Assembly (NCBI GenBank): GCA_013398295.1
Contig: VZSF01003930.1
Coordinates: 241,539-305,538, forward strand
Direction: 5' to 3'
Source of the DNA: Chionis minor
Taxonomy: Eukaryota; Chordata; Aves; Charadriiformes; Chionididae
Length of the DNA: 64,000 nucleotides
The translations under genes were made by a program, and so were the position numbers. Under the pieces are notes generated by a model. That model was not told the DNA's origin and ran no database searches. It was given only the letters and a program-made list of their open reading frames with translations. Below, piece by piece: positions 50,930-63,659 of the stretch (its first letter is position 1; every line of letters begins with the position of its first letter).

Positions 50930-51345
50930 CTGCAAGACAGCAAGAAAAATGGGAAGTAAGAAACATTTCTCTTTTTATTGGTTTTTTTTCTCCCCCATTT
51001 ATTTGCTTTAAAGGTCTTACCAAGAACTGCTGAGGGCTACAGCTCCAAAGGAACTGAAAAGCTGAATGCTTGGGTTTTCCCCACAGAAGCTCTTATGTTG
51101 GAAAATTCACTCAGTTTATTTAAGGGCTGTGATGGAAGGCAAGTAGCTAACGAATTCTGCACATGGGTGGGAATAGAAAGAGAGCGGTGATGGAGGGAGC
51201 TGAAGGTGGAAGTGAGGGGTCTCAGCGAGCTGCAGCTCTTAGGACAGGAATGTATAAGCCTAGGAGTTGAAAAGGGTTTCCTGAAGTTTTGACTTCAAGG
51301 TCAGTCCTAAAGAAAAGGTTACAGAATTTAGGTAGTTGGAGCCTC

Positions 51346-51401
51346 TCTTTTTTTTTTTTTCTCTCCCCCTTTTTTTTTTTCTTTTCCTTCTCTCTTTCTC
51401 T
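51346..51401. repeat. Pyrimidine-rich low-complexity tract
   Basis: TCTC, T12, CTCTCCCC, T10 and CTTTTCC blocks. On the minus strand it gives a spurious Lys/Arg ORF. Confidence 0.85.
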
Positions 51402-54200
51402 TGATTAGCAACGCACAGGCTTTGTGATGCTTGTGTGAGACCCCTGAGCTCTCTTGAAAATCTGTCCTTTGGCAACTGTTGAGGATGTCTCCAACCTGCT
51501 GGCTGCCCGGTAGCGAAGTGGAAGCACCAAGGCTTATTTGTCCGTTACAGTCTGAGCGGCCACAGTTTTTAAAAATGTTTTTCTTTCAAGGAGGAATCAA
51601 GTGCTTCTTTGAAGATGAAGAATTACTTACGGAGAAAACATAGGACTGTACAGCGTTAAGATTTAACATGCAGGCTTTTGGTTGCCTCCCCCAACTGAAG
51701 ACAGCATGAAACAATTTTTGGGGGAAGCAATGGTTGTCGGTTTTGCACTGGTTGAGGAAACATTTTGGGAGCCCGAATGCTGCAGATGGTGCAGAGAAGT
51801 GGTGGTGTTAATGAAATGACAAGTCCCCTTGAAGTCCCTGTCCCTTTCTGACCTATCCTTCTATGAGCTTCAAACTTGCTCTTCCAGCACTTAATAATGC
51901 TCTCTATTATGCTGAGGGTTATGCCATACCTAAGCGACAGATGTCTTTTATAGATGAAATGGCAGCTTGTACAAAGATGAGTGTGTCTTTGTTCATTTTG
52001 ATTGTATTTGATTTTTGGATGCATAACTAGTCACCCTCCTGTGTCATGAGATCCCTTTGTGTGTAGGTTTTCTCAGGTTGCTAAACCTTCTGTTGAGGCC
52101 GTGACAATTGTAGGGGAACTAAAATTAGCTGCCACATATTTTGAGTTCTTTGTTTCAAACCTGACATTAAATTATCAATAAAAAAAATCAGATGAGCTGA
52201 ATACTGCAGGGTTAAAAGTTGCCTTCCTTTCTAAAATGTTTAGCCATGTTTTGGAAATACTATTGTAACTTGGTTCAGAATGCACAGACGTTGTCACGGA
52301 CTCAAGAGAAGTGTCAGGAGAAGAAAGATTATTTTAGCAGAGTGCAGCATCAAATTGTGCTGGATTTTTTTTTTTCTGCTGAATTTGTGTCTCTCTTAGA
52401 GAGCTTAAGAGTTTTTGTTTTTGTGAGAACCACCCACTCTCCCAAGAGAAAAATGCACGACATGCTGAGCAGAACATGCACCTGTTTTGCTGGAGGAATA
52501 AAATAGAACAACAGGACAGATAGAAATGATAACCCATTTTGTAACTCTGTAGACCTTATCTGACAAGCAATACCTAAATGTCCAGAAACAGAAAGTCAGA
52601 ATAAAAAAGAACATAGCCTCCAAAACCCCACAACCCTTCTCATTTAAAAATGTGGAAGAATGAATATAGAATACATTTGTAGATTCAGGTTTCTTTCCTT
52701 CAGAGTTTCACATTCCTAGGAATAGAACGAATCCCTCCATATTAATTTCCTTCCAGATACCTACACTTAAAATAAAGCATCTTCATATTAGAAAGTTATA
52801 GCAAATAAAGCATTATTGGAATGGTACTATATCTGACAATATTTTGGGCTTCTTTGGACAGTAAACAATTATTATTGATTAGAAAACTGTAACTTGGATT
52901 CAGATATGCGCGGTTTATATAGCCTAATCCATCCAGTCTTACTTTTGAGATGTTTTATGTGGCTAGTTCGCACATTCATCCCTGTAATCCGTATTAAAAT
53001 TGAACTGATGGTGGTCTGAGTGGAAAAGCTGGTTCCTGTTTGTTTTTTTTCCAAGAAGAAAGGTAAGGGATGGTGGAAACAGGAAGAATACACGCTTCCT
53101 CCCCATCTCACCCCACCGTGGTTTAATTCAAAACATCTTTCTGGGTCCACTGTTACCATTTCAGGTTCTTCTGCAGAATCGTTCTTTGACATCTTTAATG
53201 CAAGGCAAGGCTATGTAAGGAGCTGTATGGCAAAAACTGCCCAGCAGCAACATGCTCTTTGTTTCATTTGTGAATCATATACCTTAGATTTTTTTTTTCT
53301 GGTACTACAGGTTTTTATGAGTATTCATCATTGCACAATTTTTCACACAGTTTACGGAAAATGAAGGACTGAGCAACACAGACATTCAAGAGACATTTTT
53401 TCAGATTAAATGAGGCACGTTCATTTTTATTTGGCAGATGTATACAAACTTTCTCATTGAATAAGCAAGTAGGTTTTTGTCATTTATGTGGTGACGATTT
53501 GTTTTGAAAGATATTTTTAGCAGATAAAGCATGCTTTCATGATAGCAGAGCTCTATTAGAGTAATGGGAAATAACAAAAAGAGGACTGGAATATATCTCT
53601 TGGCTTAAAGACAGCCTAAGCTTTTGAATTACAGAGCTGTTTAATGATTATCGTGCATGTATTTCCTGTGGCAATTGACAGTCATACCGTATATTCAAAT
53701 ACAGGTTTGGAGTGATCACAAACTAATAAGGATGTGACTTTCAGCAGTGTATTAGCAGGAATACCGTGGTGAGGTACAAGAAGTAATGTACTCCTCTGTG
53801 CAAGTGCTATGGGTATCATGTTCCAAGAAAGACAGAACATCTGTCTAAACATCTAACAAGATGTCTCTTTACACAGAGAAATTGTAGAAGTTTGGATTGT
53901 TAATCTAGAAAGGGGAACTGAGAACCATGTTGATCTTCTGGTCAGTAAAAGATTATGATGTTCTGTTGTTCTCTGTTTCTTTCAGGGATAAATAATGATA
54001 AATAATGGTAAAGATAAATCCTAATTTTATAGGATAGCATGGTAGAGCGCTGAGCAGGAGTGCAGGTTTTTACAAAGTTGTAGAAACTCCTTTGTTATAG
54101 ATATTATTAAGACCCGTAAGACAAAAACATATCAGGCTGGTCCAGATTTGGAGAACAAGCAATGAGTAAGTGATCCATCCCGGCATAGTTTTTCTAACCT

Positions 54201-54430
54201 AGAATCATAGAATCACTTGGGTTGGAAGAGACCTTCAAGATCATCAAGTCCAACCATAACCCTATGCCAAAACCACCCCTAAACCATGTCCCTCAGCACC
54301 ACGTCTACCCGTCTTTTAAATACCTCCAGGGACAGCGATTCCACCACCTCCCTGGGCAGCCTGTTCCAATGCTTGATAACCCTTTCGGTAAAGAAGTTTT
54401 TCCTAATATCCAACCTCATTCTTCCCTGCT
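54201..54430 (-). mobile_element. CR1 LINE 3' fragment
   Basis: AGAATCATAGAATCACTTGG, GGTTGGAAGAGACC, CAAGTCCAACCATAACCC, CCTGGGCAGCCTGTTCCA and AAAGAAGTTTTTCCTAAT are hallmark CR1 3' sequence in reverse orientation. The fragment is about 230 bp, truncated, and followed by a T-rich tract (54431-54463). It explains the first part of the plus ORF 54222-54731, which is not a gene. Confidence 0.92.
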
Positions 54431-54830
54431 TTTTTTTTTTATTTTTTTATTTTTTTATTTTAATGTAGTTCTGGCTCTAAACCAAACTGTTGCCAAGCTC
54501 ATTGTTCTCTATACCTTTCTACCTGGACCAGCTCCCTTTGGCCGCATAAGAATGATTAATCTGCAAGAGAAGTTGACGTCTTACATTAAAAGTCTAGGGT
54601 TTTATGGTTCATCCTCTAACCAGAATTGCAGAATAAAGTTAAAACGTTCAGGTTTGCAGCACAACTTTTTGCAAATGTATATCCCCATCTTGATTGTACT
54701 GAGACCGTGTAATGCCAGACCTGAGGCCTGAACACACGCGGTGAGACAGGCTCTGCGTAAAGGATGTGTCATAATTTCATATGTATATTCATGGATATAC
54801 ACTGGCTTTCTAGTTTTCTTTGCTTTATTT

Positions 54831-54866
54831 AAAAAAAAAAAAAAAAAGTAAAAAAAACCCAAAAAA
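54831..54866. repeat. A-rich tract
   Basis: A17 followed by GTA, A7, CCC and A6. Simple sequence with no element attached that I recognise. Confidence 0.85.
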
Positions 54867-57800
54867 CCAGGGAAACACAAACGCTGGAATTTTGCAGCTG
54901 TGCATGGTGATATAAGTTTACCACAAGCTCCCTATCTGCTGCTTTTGCTCTTGCTCCGTGGCTGGAATAGAGGCAAAGGCACAGACACCGAGTTGTGCAA
55001 GTCATCTAAGGATTCACTTTCAAAGAAAAGTACTTGAAAAGCATTGAAGGTCTCCAAGTATGACTGCACACAGGGAAGTATAATGATCTTGGAAGCTGTA
55101 TGGAAAAAGAAGTCGGAGATGAAGCAAGTCATCTGAGATCACGCAGGGAGCTAATAATGACAGAGCCACTAATGGGACGCAAACAGAAAAGCCTTATTTT
55201 ATGTCTGTAGTTGTTTTTCTGCTACCTCTAGTATGTCCAGTATTTCACTATGAGTCATTTAAGTTCTCCATCACGCTTTGCTGCTTCTTGCTGCAGCCGC
55301 CGTAGCTGTGCAATGAGCCTTTCCAGACAACTGCTTGAATTACTGTTTTGAGCTGTGCTGTGTGCCGGGATGGACAGTAGATTTATCAACAACTCCAGTG
55401 AATACTATTTGTAGGAATTTATAGAAATTCCTTGCTTCTTTACAGTATATCCCTCACATTAGCAACAATTTAAACAACTGCTTGACTGACTTGCGGATCT
55501 GTGGGAATGAGGCGGCTATTTTTTTGCCTTCAGTAGACTTTAGGTGCTCAGGGCAAAAAGGAGAGGGGTTTTTTTAGACAACCCGATACAAAGGTCTTCT
55601 GTTCATACCATGTTATCGTTGTTAATTTGGGACATCAGATGGTCTGGCTGAGTGACGCAGTAGGCGTAAAACCAGTTTGAAAATCTAGTGCCTGTATTCT
55701 TTGCATCAGTGATGAGACTAACAGTATATATTAGTTGAAAAATTATTCACCTGTGGATCCTACTGCTGTAGTACGTGGTACCAGTGATTGATGACCTCTT
55801 CAACTTTGATATCCCACAGTATTAGGTCAAAGAGCCTCAACCAGCTGTAATCAAAACCAGTGGACATGTGACTGCTAATTTTGCAGGAGGGCTTTCCTTT
55901 TTTCCTAGGCTGATACTGTGGCTCATCAGTTCGTTTTAATAATGAAAAATCCCAATCAGCAACAGCATTTTGAGCTAATAGCTTACCTTAAAGCCGTTAA
56001 AGGGAATGACACATGTTGATACTTACATTTAGCTAAGTATTTTTCTTTCCCTATCCTAGTTGAGAGTACGTTTGGCAGATCCACAGGTGGTGGAGTGGGG
56101 AAGTAGGATAAGAGGCACATGCACGGGTATTGCTCCCCCACCAGCTGCTGCATTTTGCAAACAGAGTAAGAGGTGGCCTAAACTTATCCCACAACCTGAC
56201 TGTGATGCTTAAATAATGATCTCTGTTTTCTTAAACCAGTAGTATGCTGGTGCAGAGGAACGTGTGTACAGAGCTGGGCAGGGAAAACGTCAGTTGTTGT
56301 AGCCAGTTGGAAAACTTTGGAGCTGGAGGAGCCCTGGGAGCTGAGGTGTGTTTAAAAGTTAAGTGCATTCAAGGGTGAGGGCTAGTCCAGAGCTATTGTT
56401 TGGCTGTAGAACAAAGGGTTCATTCCTGAGGGAAACAAGGTGTACAGCCATCCTCCTACCCCGGTGCTGTCAGGCTGATCACTCAAATCTGACAGGAGAC
56501 TGTTTTTTAGCCAATATGGCATTGAAGTGGGAAAGATCCTGCGATTGAACTGGACAGATTTCACCTTGTAAAGAAATTTTATAATGCAGTTAGAAAAAAA
56601 AATAATAAATTAGGTGCATTTTCTACAAACATCAGTGCAAATGTTCTTCCATCAGCCAAAATATTCTGTTCCTTATTACTAGGTGTGCACTTTGAAAATG
56701 GCAGTTGGTAAATACAGCTGCTTGTTACACCAGCCTCCCAGGACAGTTGCTTATTTGGTCAGCTGACACTCTGAAATAAAAACAAGATGGAATTGTTCTT
56801 TCTACATTTTTCAGTTTGCACGGCATGCAATTAGTATCTGGTTTTAATGAATTTTGACACTGGCTATATTCTGGTTTATTTCCCTGGACAATCAAACGTC
56901 CATAAACAAAGAAGATGTTTTCTTTGGAACATCAAGATCTTGTTGTGATGAGAGGAAATTCCATCCTAGTTTTTAAACATTCAGTTTCGGAATATCAATG
57001 CTGATTACATGTAATGTGCATCAAATTTTCAACTGCTGAAAAAACTACATCACATCACTATTGCCGGTGAAGACAAGGGGGTTTATACCAGCTGAGGATC
57101 AGATCTGGTACTTCTATTTATGCTTCAGAGAAAAGTGACTTGATGTCTTGGGTTGGACTTAATACCAGGTGGTGCTAAGCAGAGGTGTTATGAATTGTCT
57201 GAAACGCCTTTCTTCAGAATTTGTATAAATCTTTTGTTTAAAAATCCTCCTCCTGCTTCCTGAATGCATTTACACAGATGGTTACACACAGTGAGGGTTT
57301 TATCTTATCGCTGAAAGTGACTTTTTCCATCTTACTAAGGGAATGCAGAGGTATCTGTGCACATAAACTATTGTTCTCTATTTCCACTTTGAACAGTTTT
57401 GTATTTATTCTTCGAGAGAACTCTTACTGTTTTGACTATAACATAAATTTAGATATGGATTTTTTATTTTTTCCAAGGTAGTGTAAGTATGTTTAGATTT
57501 TTAGATATATTTCTTTAAATAGTTAAAGATAGTTAAAGACCCACGAGATGCTGTTCTCCTCCTGTTCTTGTTGAGGTTCTTGCAGGTTCAGGAAGACCAA
57601 CATCTCATAACTTCAAGTTCAAATTACCGCTCTGTTTTGGGCTTGGGTTTTTTGAAGTCACTTGGGTAGTGACACTGAGCTCTAGTGCTTTCCCTGTTTA
57701 AGATTCAAGCAAGGTTATATTGCTTCTTCAAGGTAAGAGAGGAAGGTCCAGGAGGAGAACTTACCTCAGCCCAAATGGAGGGATTCATCAACCTACTTTT

Positions 57801-59440
57801 TGACATGTTTATTCCCTAATACACCTGGATTTCAAAAACCTTGGCTGCTCCCTGGTCTCTTGTTCTTGCTTAATTCCGTATTACCTTAAGCTCCCTTACT
57901 AGGTTGCGGTACTACAAGAGAGATTCATATCCTAAAATTTGCCTCGCTGAGGAAGAACAGGCCAAACAAAAATTGCTTTTTTCTCTAGGTCATCTCCCTC
58001 ACACCAAAACGGAAATTTCACTGCTCTAAATTCACTGCGCCTTGTTTATCTTCTCAGATTTCCAGACCGCTCAGAAGGTGCTATGGGACTGAACAAATTG
58101 TGTGAGAACCCTCTGTGCTGGATGCTCTCTGCACTTTGAGAACTGGGGTCTGTCTCCACCATCTGGAGCAGATGCGTGCCTTGGTTGAAAATGGGTTTGC
58201 GAAGAAAACACAGGGGATTTAAAAACTGGAGATGGACCGCTATCTCGTACATGTTTTCTAAGGAATCCAAAAGTACTTTTAGATGAGTGATGGAATGAGG
58301 TGAGATACCTTTAACCAAAGGACTTTAACATCTACCATCTCCAGCATTGTTTAACCCCAGCCTGGGTACAGTTTTAGCCAATTCTTGGATATAACATGAA
58401 ATGTACCTCTATGTCCAATTATATCAGTTTGCCCAAAGTAATGCAGCACTATCAGAGACACCTGTGTCTGCTTGGTGAGGGCTTGAGTAGCCATAATTTA
58501 ATAGAAAAAAATATGACTTTCTGGTTCATATGGAATGGAAGGATGAAAAGGTGGTGCTGGTTTGTGGGTTGTCAATTGGATCTGATTCTGCTAATACCAA
58601 GTCACTGTGGGGAATCAAATCCTTGAACAGGACAGTCAGTCAGTTTCCAGATGGCACCAGGAGTTTATGTTACAAAAGTCCTTGTAGTGGTGGTGTTGGC
58701 TTGACCAAATGAGACTCTGAATCATGCTTTACTGCACAGTTCTTAAATCCAGCTGGCTCGTGCTCCTCGTGCCACTCCAGCACACGCATGATCCATCCCT
58801 AGTGATTATTTTGAGCTACACACAAAACATCTCCAAACTACCTAAATTGTGTACAAGACTGCCCTACACGATCATTTCTGCATCTGCAGGAAGTTTCTTC
58901 TGACTGCTTACAAGTGACCAGCTACTTCCAAGTCTCCTCTGACTACCTGCAATCTATGTAGAACTCAATCAACTTTGCAGCCTTGGCATCCATGGAAGGA
59001 CCATACTCTCCTCTCCAGATGTTAATCACCACATTGAAACAAAGCAACTTGCCTAGGCACGGAGGGTCCTGCATGGAGGAATCCACAGATCCATCCAAAT
59101 CCCACATAAAGAGCACCAATTAGTTACATACTTAATTGAGAAAAGGGAGTGGGAATTGATCAGTATGTCTCTGGTTGGTTCACTGTTTCAAGTCAACCTA
59201 ATGCAGCATCTATGCAGATGCCTAAGTGCGGAGTTTCTGGGCTTTCCAGGGAGAGAGAGGTCCTCCTCTATATAATGATAACAACAAATTTAGCCTATTA
59301 TAAAAATGTCCCTGAAAGCAATGAACCACAAAGAGAAGAAAAATAATGGCATATGTTCTTGCTTCTTATCCAGCTAGATAGCATCTACGATTCATATAAA
59401 AAGTACATGTTCATATTACTGAATGCTAATAAGTAGGAGG

Positions 59441-59475
59441 AGAGGGAGAGGGAGAGGGAGAGGGAGAGGGAGAGA
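59441..59475. repeat. (AGAGGG)n hexamer microsatellite
   Basis: About six tandem copies of GGAGAG with few errors, purine-only on the + strand. Such mirror-repeat purine tracts can form triplex DNA. Confidence 0.9.
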
Positions 59476-60054
59476 AGAGTCCAGGGCTTTAAGCAAGCAT
59501 CTGAAAAGTTAATTTTGACAATAGTGGAAAAACTACTGTATGCCTTAAAAGTAACGTTGAAGTACTAGAATAAGTATGTCTCTCACACCTTTTCCGCTCC
59601 AAGGCATGCCTATCTGACATTCAGATTATGAGGCATTTCTGTATGTAAACTTATGAACGCGAAGGAGCGTGAAGGTCAGGAATGAAAATTATTTCCCTGG
59701 TTAAAAGCACCTTGGATGATATTTGGCTTAGTTGTAACATTTATAGGATTTGCTAATCTCTCACTAGAAAGGTGGGCTATCGAGAAAATAGCCTTCCCAA
59801 AGGAGGAATATTTAAAATCTAAGCCACAAATGTCAAATTTAAAAACAAAGGAAAACCCCAACCAAATTAAAAACACCCAAACACAAGAATACATAGAAAA
59901 GAAGATTGCAGACAAAGCTTTGCAGACAAAGCTTTTATACTTTTATCCTCATTTTTCACTAAAGCACAATGGCATTTTCTCAGCTCAAAGTGCGAAGGTT
60001 CTATTACTTAAGCATAATTACTTAAACATAACGTGTCCTCCTTGTAGACATTAC

Positions 60055-60076
60055 AATTAGGCAGGTGTGCCTAATT
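60055..60076. repeat. Perfect 9-bp inverted repeat with 4-nt loop
   Basis: AATTAGGCA at 60055-60063 and TGCCTAATT at 60068-60076 around GGTG. It includes AGGTGTG, resembling a T-box half site, flanked by AATTA homeodomain cores. Confidence 0.7.
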
Positions 60077-62127
60077 AACTTGTGCTCGGGTCCCGTTGGC
60101 ACGGCCACAGCATGAAGCTTGCGCAGCAGCCGCAGAGCCTGTGCAGCCCTGTGCTATAATGCTAGCTGACAGTTCACTTGGAGTGAGCGCACAGATGTGG
60201 GTCATCATAGTCCAGTTATTTTTCCAGAAATGCTTTGGGCCTGGTCCAAACTCCATTAAAACAATGAAAACCACCTATTGGTCTCAGCGAGCTTTAGGTG
60301 AGGTCACGGAACTCCCGCAGTCGCAGCTCTCCCTTCGGATCCCCTCAATAATGATCAGCAGTGAGCTGGAAGAAAGGGATTGTGTCCTTGTCTACTAATG
60401 TCATAAGAGGCTTGCAACTGGGGTCAAGCTCCAAGTAAATCTCTGGATCTATATTTCATTAATTGAGAAAAATTTGGGGCTGCAACATACTTGCACTGAA
60501 GCCTGTGGCAGTTTACTGTCAACTGAAATATGAACGGGAAGCTTGATGCTCGTGCTTCTCCCTCTTCATTGACAAATTTGACACGCAGGCTTTCTGCATC
60601 AAGCAGTGTACTATTTTAGATAGAGAAGAATTAATGTATGTTAATGAACTCACCCACACATATGCACATGCTTTCGGCATCGTTATCGGATTGCCCGCTT
60701 AGTGAGTGAGGAGCAAGAGCTCTTTGGAGGTTTTTTCTCTTGGTGGAGATTTGGCATCTTGTAGTGGGGTGACTGAAATGGTTGTGAGTTTACGAATGCA
60801 AGACAGAAGTTAGCAGCGAGGAGACTGGCACCCACGCAGAATAAAGCAGCTTCTTATGTCACTGCTGCGCCCAAGTCTGTCAAAGGCTTAAGTGGATAAA
60901 ATTGCAAGAGAAAGCGGTGTCCTTCTATGAGTTTAACAATTCTGGGATGCTTTTATGTAAAATGTCCAGGAAGTGAGTGGCTTTACCCGTTTGATTTAAT
61001 ATCTTTTTTCCAGAGGAGCAGCAGCTCGGAGGAGCTAGGTTCAGCTATTCAGATTAAAGCATTGCTTTACATTTCAAAAGGAATGGCTGAAAATGTATCA
61101 CACCCACATAGTAACAGGTAATGATGCCTTGATCGTGTCACCTGTAACTGAGGTCTTTTTCTACCAAGGGCTTAGATGTCTTCTGCTCCTTTTTCTTTGC
61201 TATTCAGTGCTGCACATTTGGCCGCCAGATCAGCCCACTGTCCGCACAAAACTTCCTGCACTGAAGTATTTTTCTGAGTAAAATCTGTCTTTCTTGTTAA
61301 AAAACATAGTTACTTGGGGTTTCAGTGGGATTTTTGTGGGTTTTGTTTTTAAGAGGGAAGCCATGTGTCTCCCCTGATAGTATTGTGAAGTACTACTTTG
61401 CTTTGGACTTTATCACAAGAGTCTTCACTGAAACTGTTACTGTAACATGCAATTAGCAGGGTCACTCTCTGTCATTATTTTTCCTGTAATATGGGAAAGA
61501 CACGAGAGAATTTTTTACCAGTTGCATAGAAAAAGCAAGAACTGCAACCCGTCGCTCTGGTCCAGCCGTTTCTTGTGGGTGCTATGACAGTGGAGCAGCA
61601 CAAAAGCGAGTACGGATGTAACTTCATCCCATGCTGAGTCCCTTCACAAACCAGGTCATTGCAAACTGCAATTAAGTTAAATCAGCGTCAAGTCCTCCTC
61701 CTGCTCTGCACAGCACAGGCTGTCAGCATCCCTTGCCCTGTCTTCTGTGGCAGCTGGAGCCAGCCTCAGTGGATGTATGGCAGGTCACACTGGCTGATCA
61801 GCTGTCTCGGAATCAAAACCAAACAAAAAAAAACCCCAGGCTTCCCCAATGTTGGGAGTTCTACCACTGCTTCAGCCCTGCTTTTGCTGGCTCTCTTGTC
61901 AGAGGAAGCATTTGCTTCTAGTTATTTTAATGCAGCCGGCTTTAAAAAAAGATAAAATAAATTTCATTCAGCGTAATATTTTACACACCTCTTCACTATG
62001 TAAACAGTGAGACCGGTGCACGTAGCAGATTGCTCCGCTCGCTCCCATCATCTCCTACTGAGCGCTTGGTTGCATCGTGCTTAATTATGAATGGTCTCCA
62101 AAAAGCCCATTTTACTGTACTATGAAG

Positions 62128-62395
62128 TGACTCATATCACACCGAAGCTCTGACAACTCGCACTGGGTACGGGAGTCACATGGCGCTGTATTAGTCGGTG
62201 ACTCATTTCATATTGTACTCGGTGCTGAGCTCTGACTCACATCGAACTGTGCGAGGAGCTGACTGACATTGTACTGGTCCGAAAGCTGGTTTGAATCGGG
62301 ATGACTCACCCCGGAGTGCATTAAATAGTGATTCACATACCGTTTTCCTATTGATTCCGATTGTCGCGATTCACCGCGGGTTGTACTACACTGGC
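62128..62395. repeat. Diverged minisatellite carrying repeated TGACTCA (AP-1) words
   Basis: Units of about 24-39 bp begin with variants of TGACTCA: perfect copies at 62128, 62199, 62233 and 62302, and variants TGACTGA at 62260 and TGATTCA at 62329. They are followed by similar tails (CATATCACAC, CATTTCATATTGTACT, CACATCGAACTGTG, CATTGTACTGG). On the minus strand the ORF 62208-62507 shows the period as repeated VSH/VSQ. It is either a decayed satellite or a regulatory array. Confidence 0.6.
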
Positions 62396-63101
62396 ATCTG
62401 GCTGCTCCGGTGGGGCAGGCACCCCGGCAGCGGGTCCTCCGCCTTCCCAGCCAGGCTGTGGTGCCCAACGGAGCGGTGGCAGCCAGGAGGAGTATGACCA
62501 AAGTCAATTCAAAGCTGAAGTCAGGTCAGAATTTGACTTGGCACACTGTCATTTTGGTCACGACACTCTCTGGATTTCTTTGCTTCACCTGGGTCTGACA
62601 AATTTTAAAACGTGCCTACGAACGGGAAGTTAAGGAGTCGTGAGCCTCTAGCTAAGAATACTCTCTTGCTTCCAAATGCCCGGAGACCTCCGTGGTATTT
62701 CCAAGACCTGCTGCCCCCTTGGGACAACTTTTAGTGACGAAAAGAGGGGATGAATTTTTATAAGCGACTGAGTACTGGTAGTTGCCTGCACTTCAGGTTC
62801 ATCAGCTTTTCACCTGGGCTCCACGAGACACGCAAACCTTATACTCTGACAACTCCTTTCCGGTACTTTAAGCTGAGCCCTCAAAAATCACCACTTGCCC
62901 TGAAAAACGCGCACGGTTCTTTCCAAGGGATGAAGAGGCATGTAACAGCTGAGGCACCGCTTCCTGGATTATTCGGGACCCGGAGTAAAGATATCAAAAT
63001 AAGTATTGATGGGGGGGAGGGCAGACAAGAAATTAAAGGATGCTCATTGTAGAGCATTTTATAAAAGATAGTCCTAGGTTTATATTCAGTTGGCTCCCAC
63101 A

Positions 63102-63160
63102 CGCTCCTAGTTTAGAAAGACGTTCCTAATTTCAACCTGACGCTCCTAATTTTAACCTGA
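63102..63160. repeat. Three-copy tandem repeat of about 20 bp
   Basis: Units start CGCTCCTAG (63102), CGTTCCTAATTTCAACCTGA (63121) and CGCTCCTAATTTTAACCTGA (63141). The last two differ at two positions; the first is more diverged. Confidence 0.85.
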
Positions 63161-63393
63161 CCACAACCAGGACTCTCCTAGCTGATACTGATTTTGGTGC
63201 TTTGTTTACTTGAGCCAGGGGTTACTGGTTTTTGGCAGCAGGATAACTGGCACCACGGCACATAGCTCCGCGCAGCGCCGGAGCTGATGTTCCGTTTGTG
63301 CTAATGGGCCCAGAGGGACAAGGGGACTCCTCACCCTGACGTCGCGCCGATGGCACTGTGTGAAAAGTTTTGATCTTACGTTTTTCAACAGCC

Positions 63394-63409
63394 AAAAAAA
63401 AAAAAAAAA
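63394..63409. repeat. A16 homopolymer
   Basis: A simple A run about 250 bp before the right-hand CpG island. Confidence 0.85.
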
Positions 63410-63659
63410 GAGAAATAACAGAACAGTTGCATCAAGTAAACTACATCGGTATCAAATGACTGTAATTCTTACTGGCGTGTACAAGGATAATCTTGTTCAA
63501 CTTTCTGCAGTTGTGTCTAATTGTCATTACCTGCTCTTTCTCACCTGCTGACGTTAACTAATGACAGAGCTCGGAAGAGCTCCTCTCTCCCCTGACGGTG
63601 CACGGTGTGGGCAGGCTGACACTGGGGGACTCCACACGGCAACACTCGCTTGTTGCTGC

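Noticed and set aside
50679..51023. 114-codon and 73-codon minus ORFs over the RGS20 cysteine-string exon
   Set aside because: They are frame shadows of the real exon, kept open by its triplet composition. The RGS20 frame is fixed by similarity and splice sites.
54222..54731. 169-codon plus-strand ORF
   Set aside because: The first third is CR1 read in the antisense direction and the middle is a T-rich repeat. No protein family is recognised.
62208..62507. 99-codon minus ORF with repeated VSH/VSQ words as a repeat protein
   Set aside because: The periodicity comes from the DNA minisatellite, and no family or gene context supports translation.
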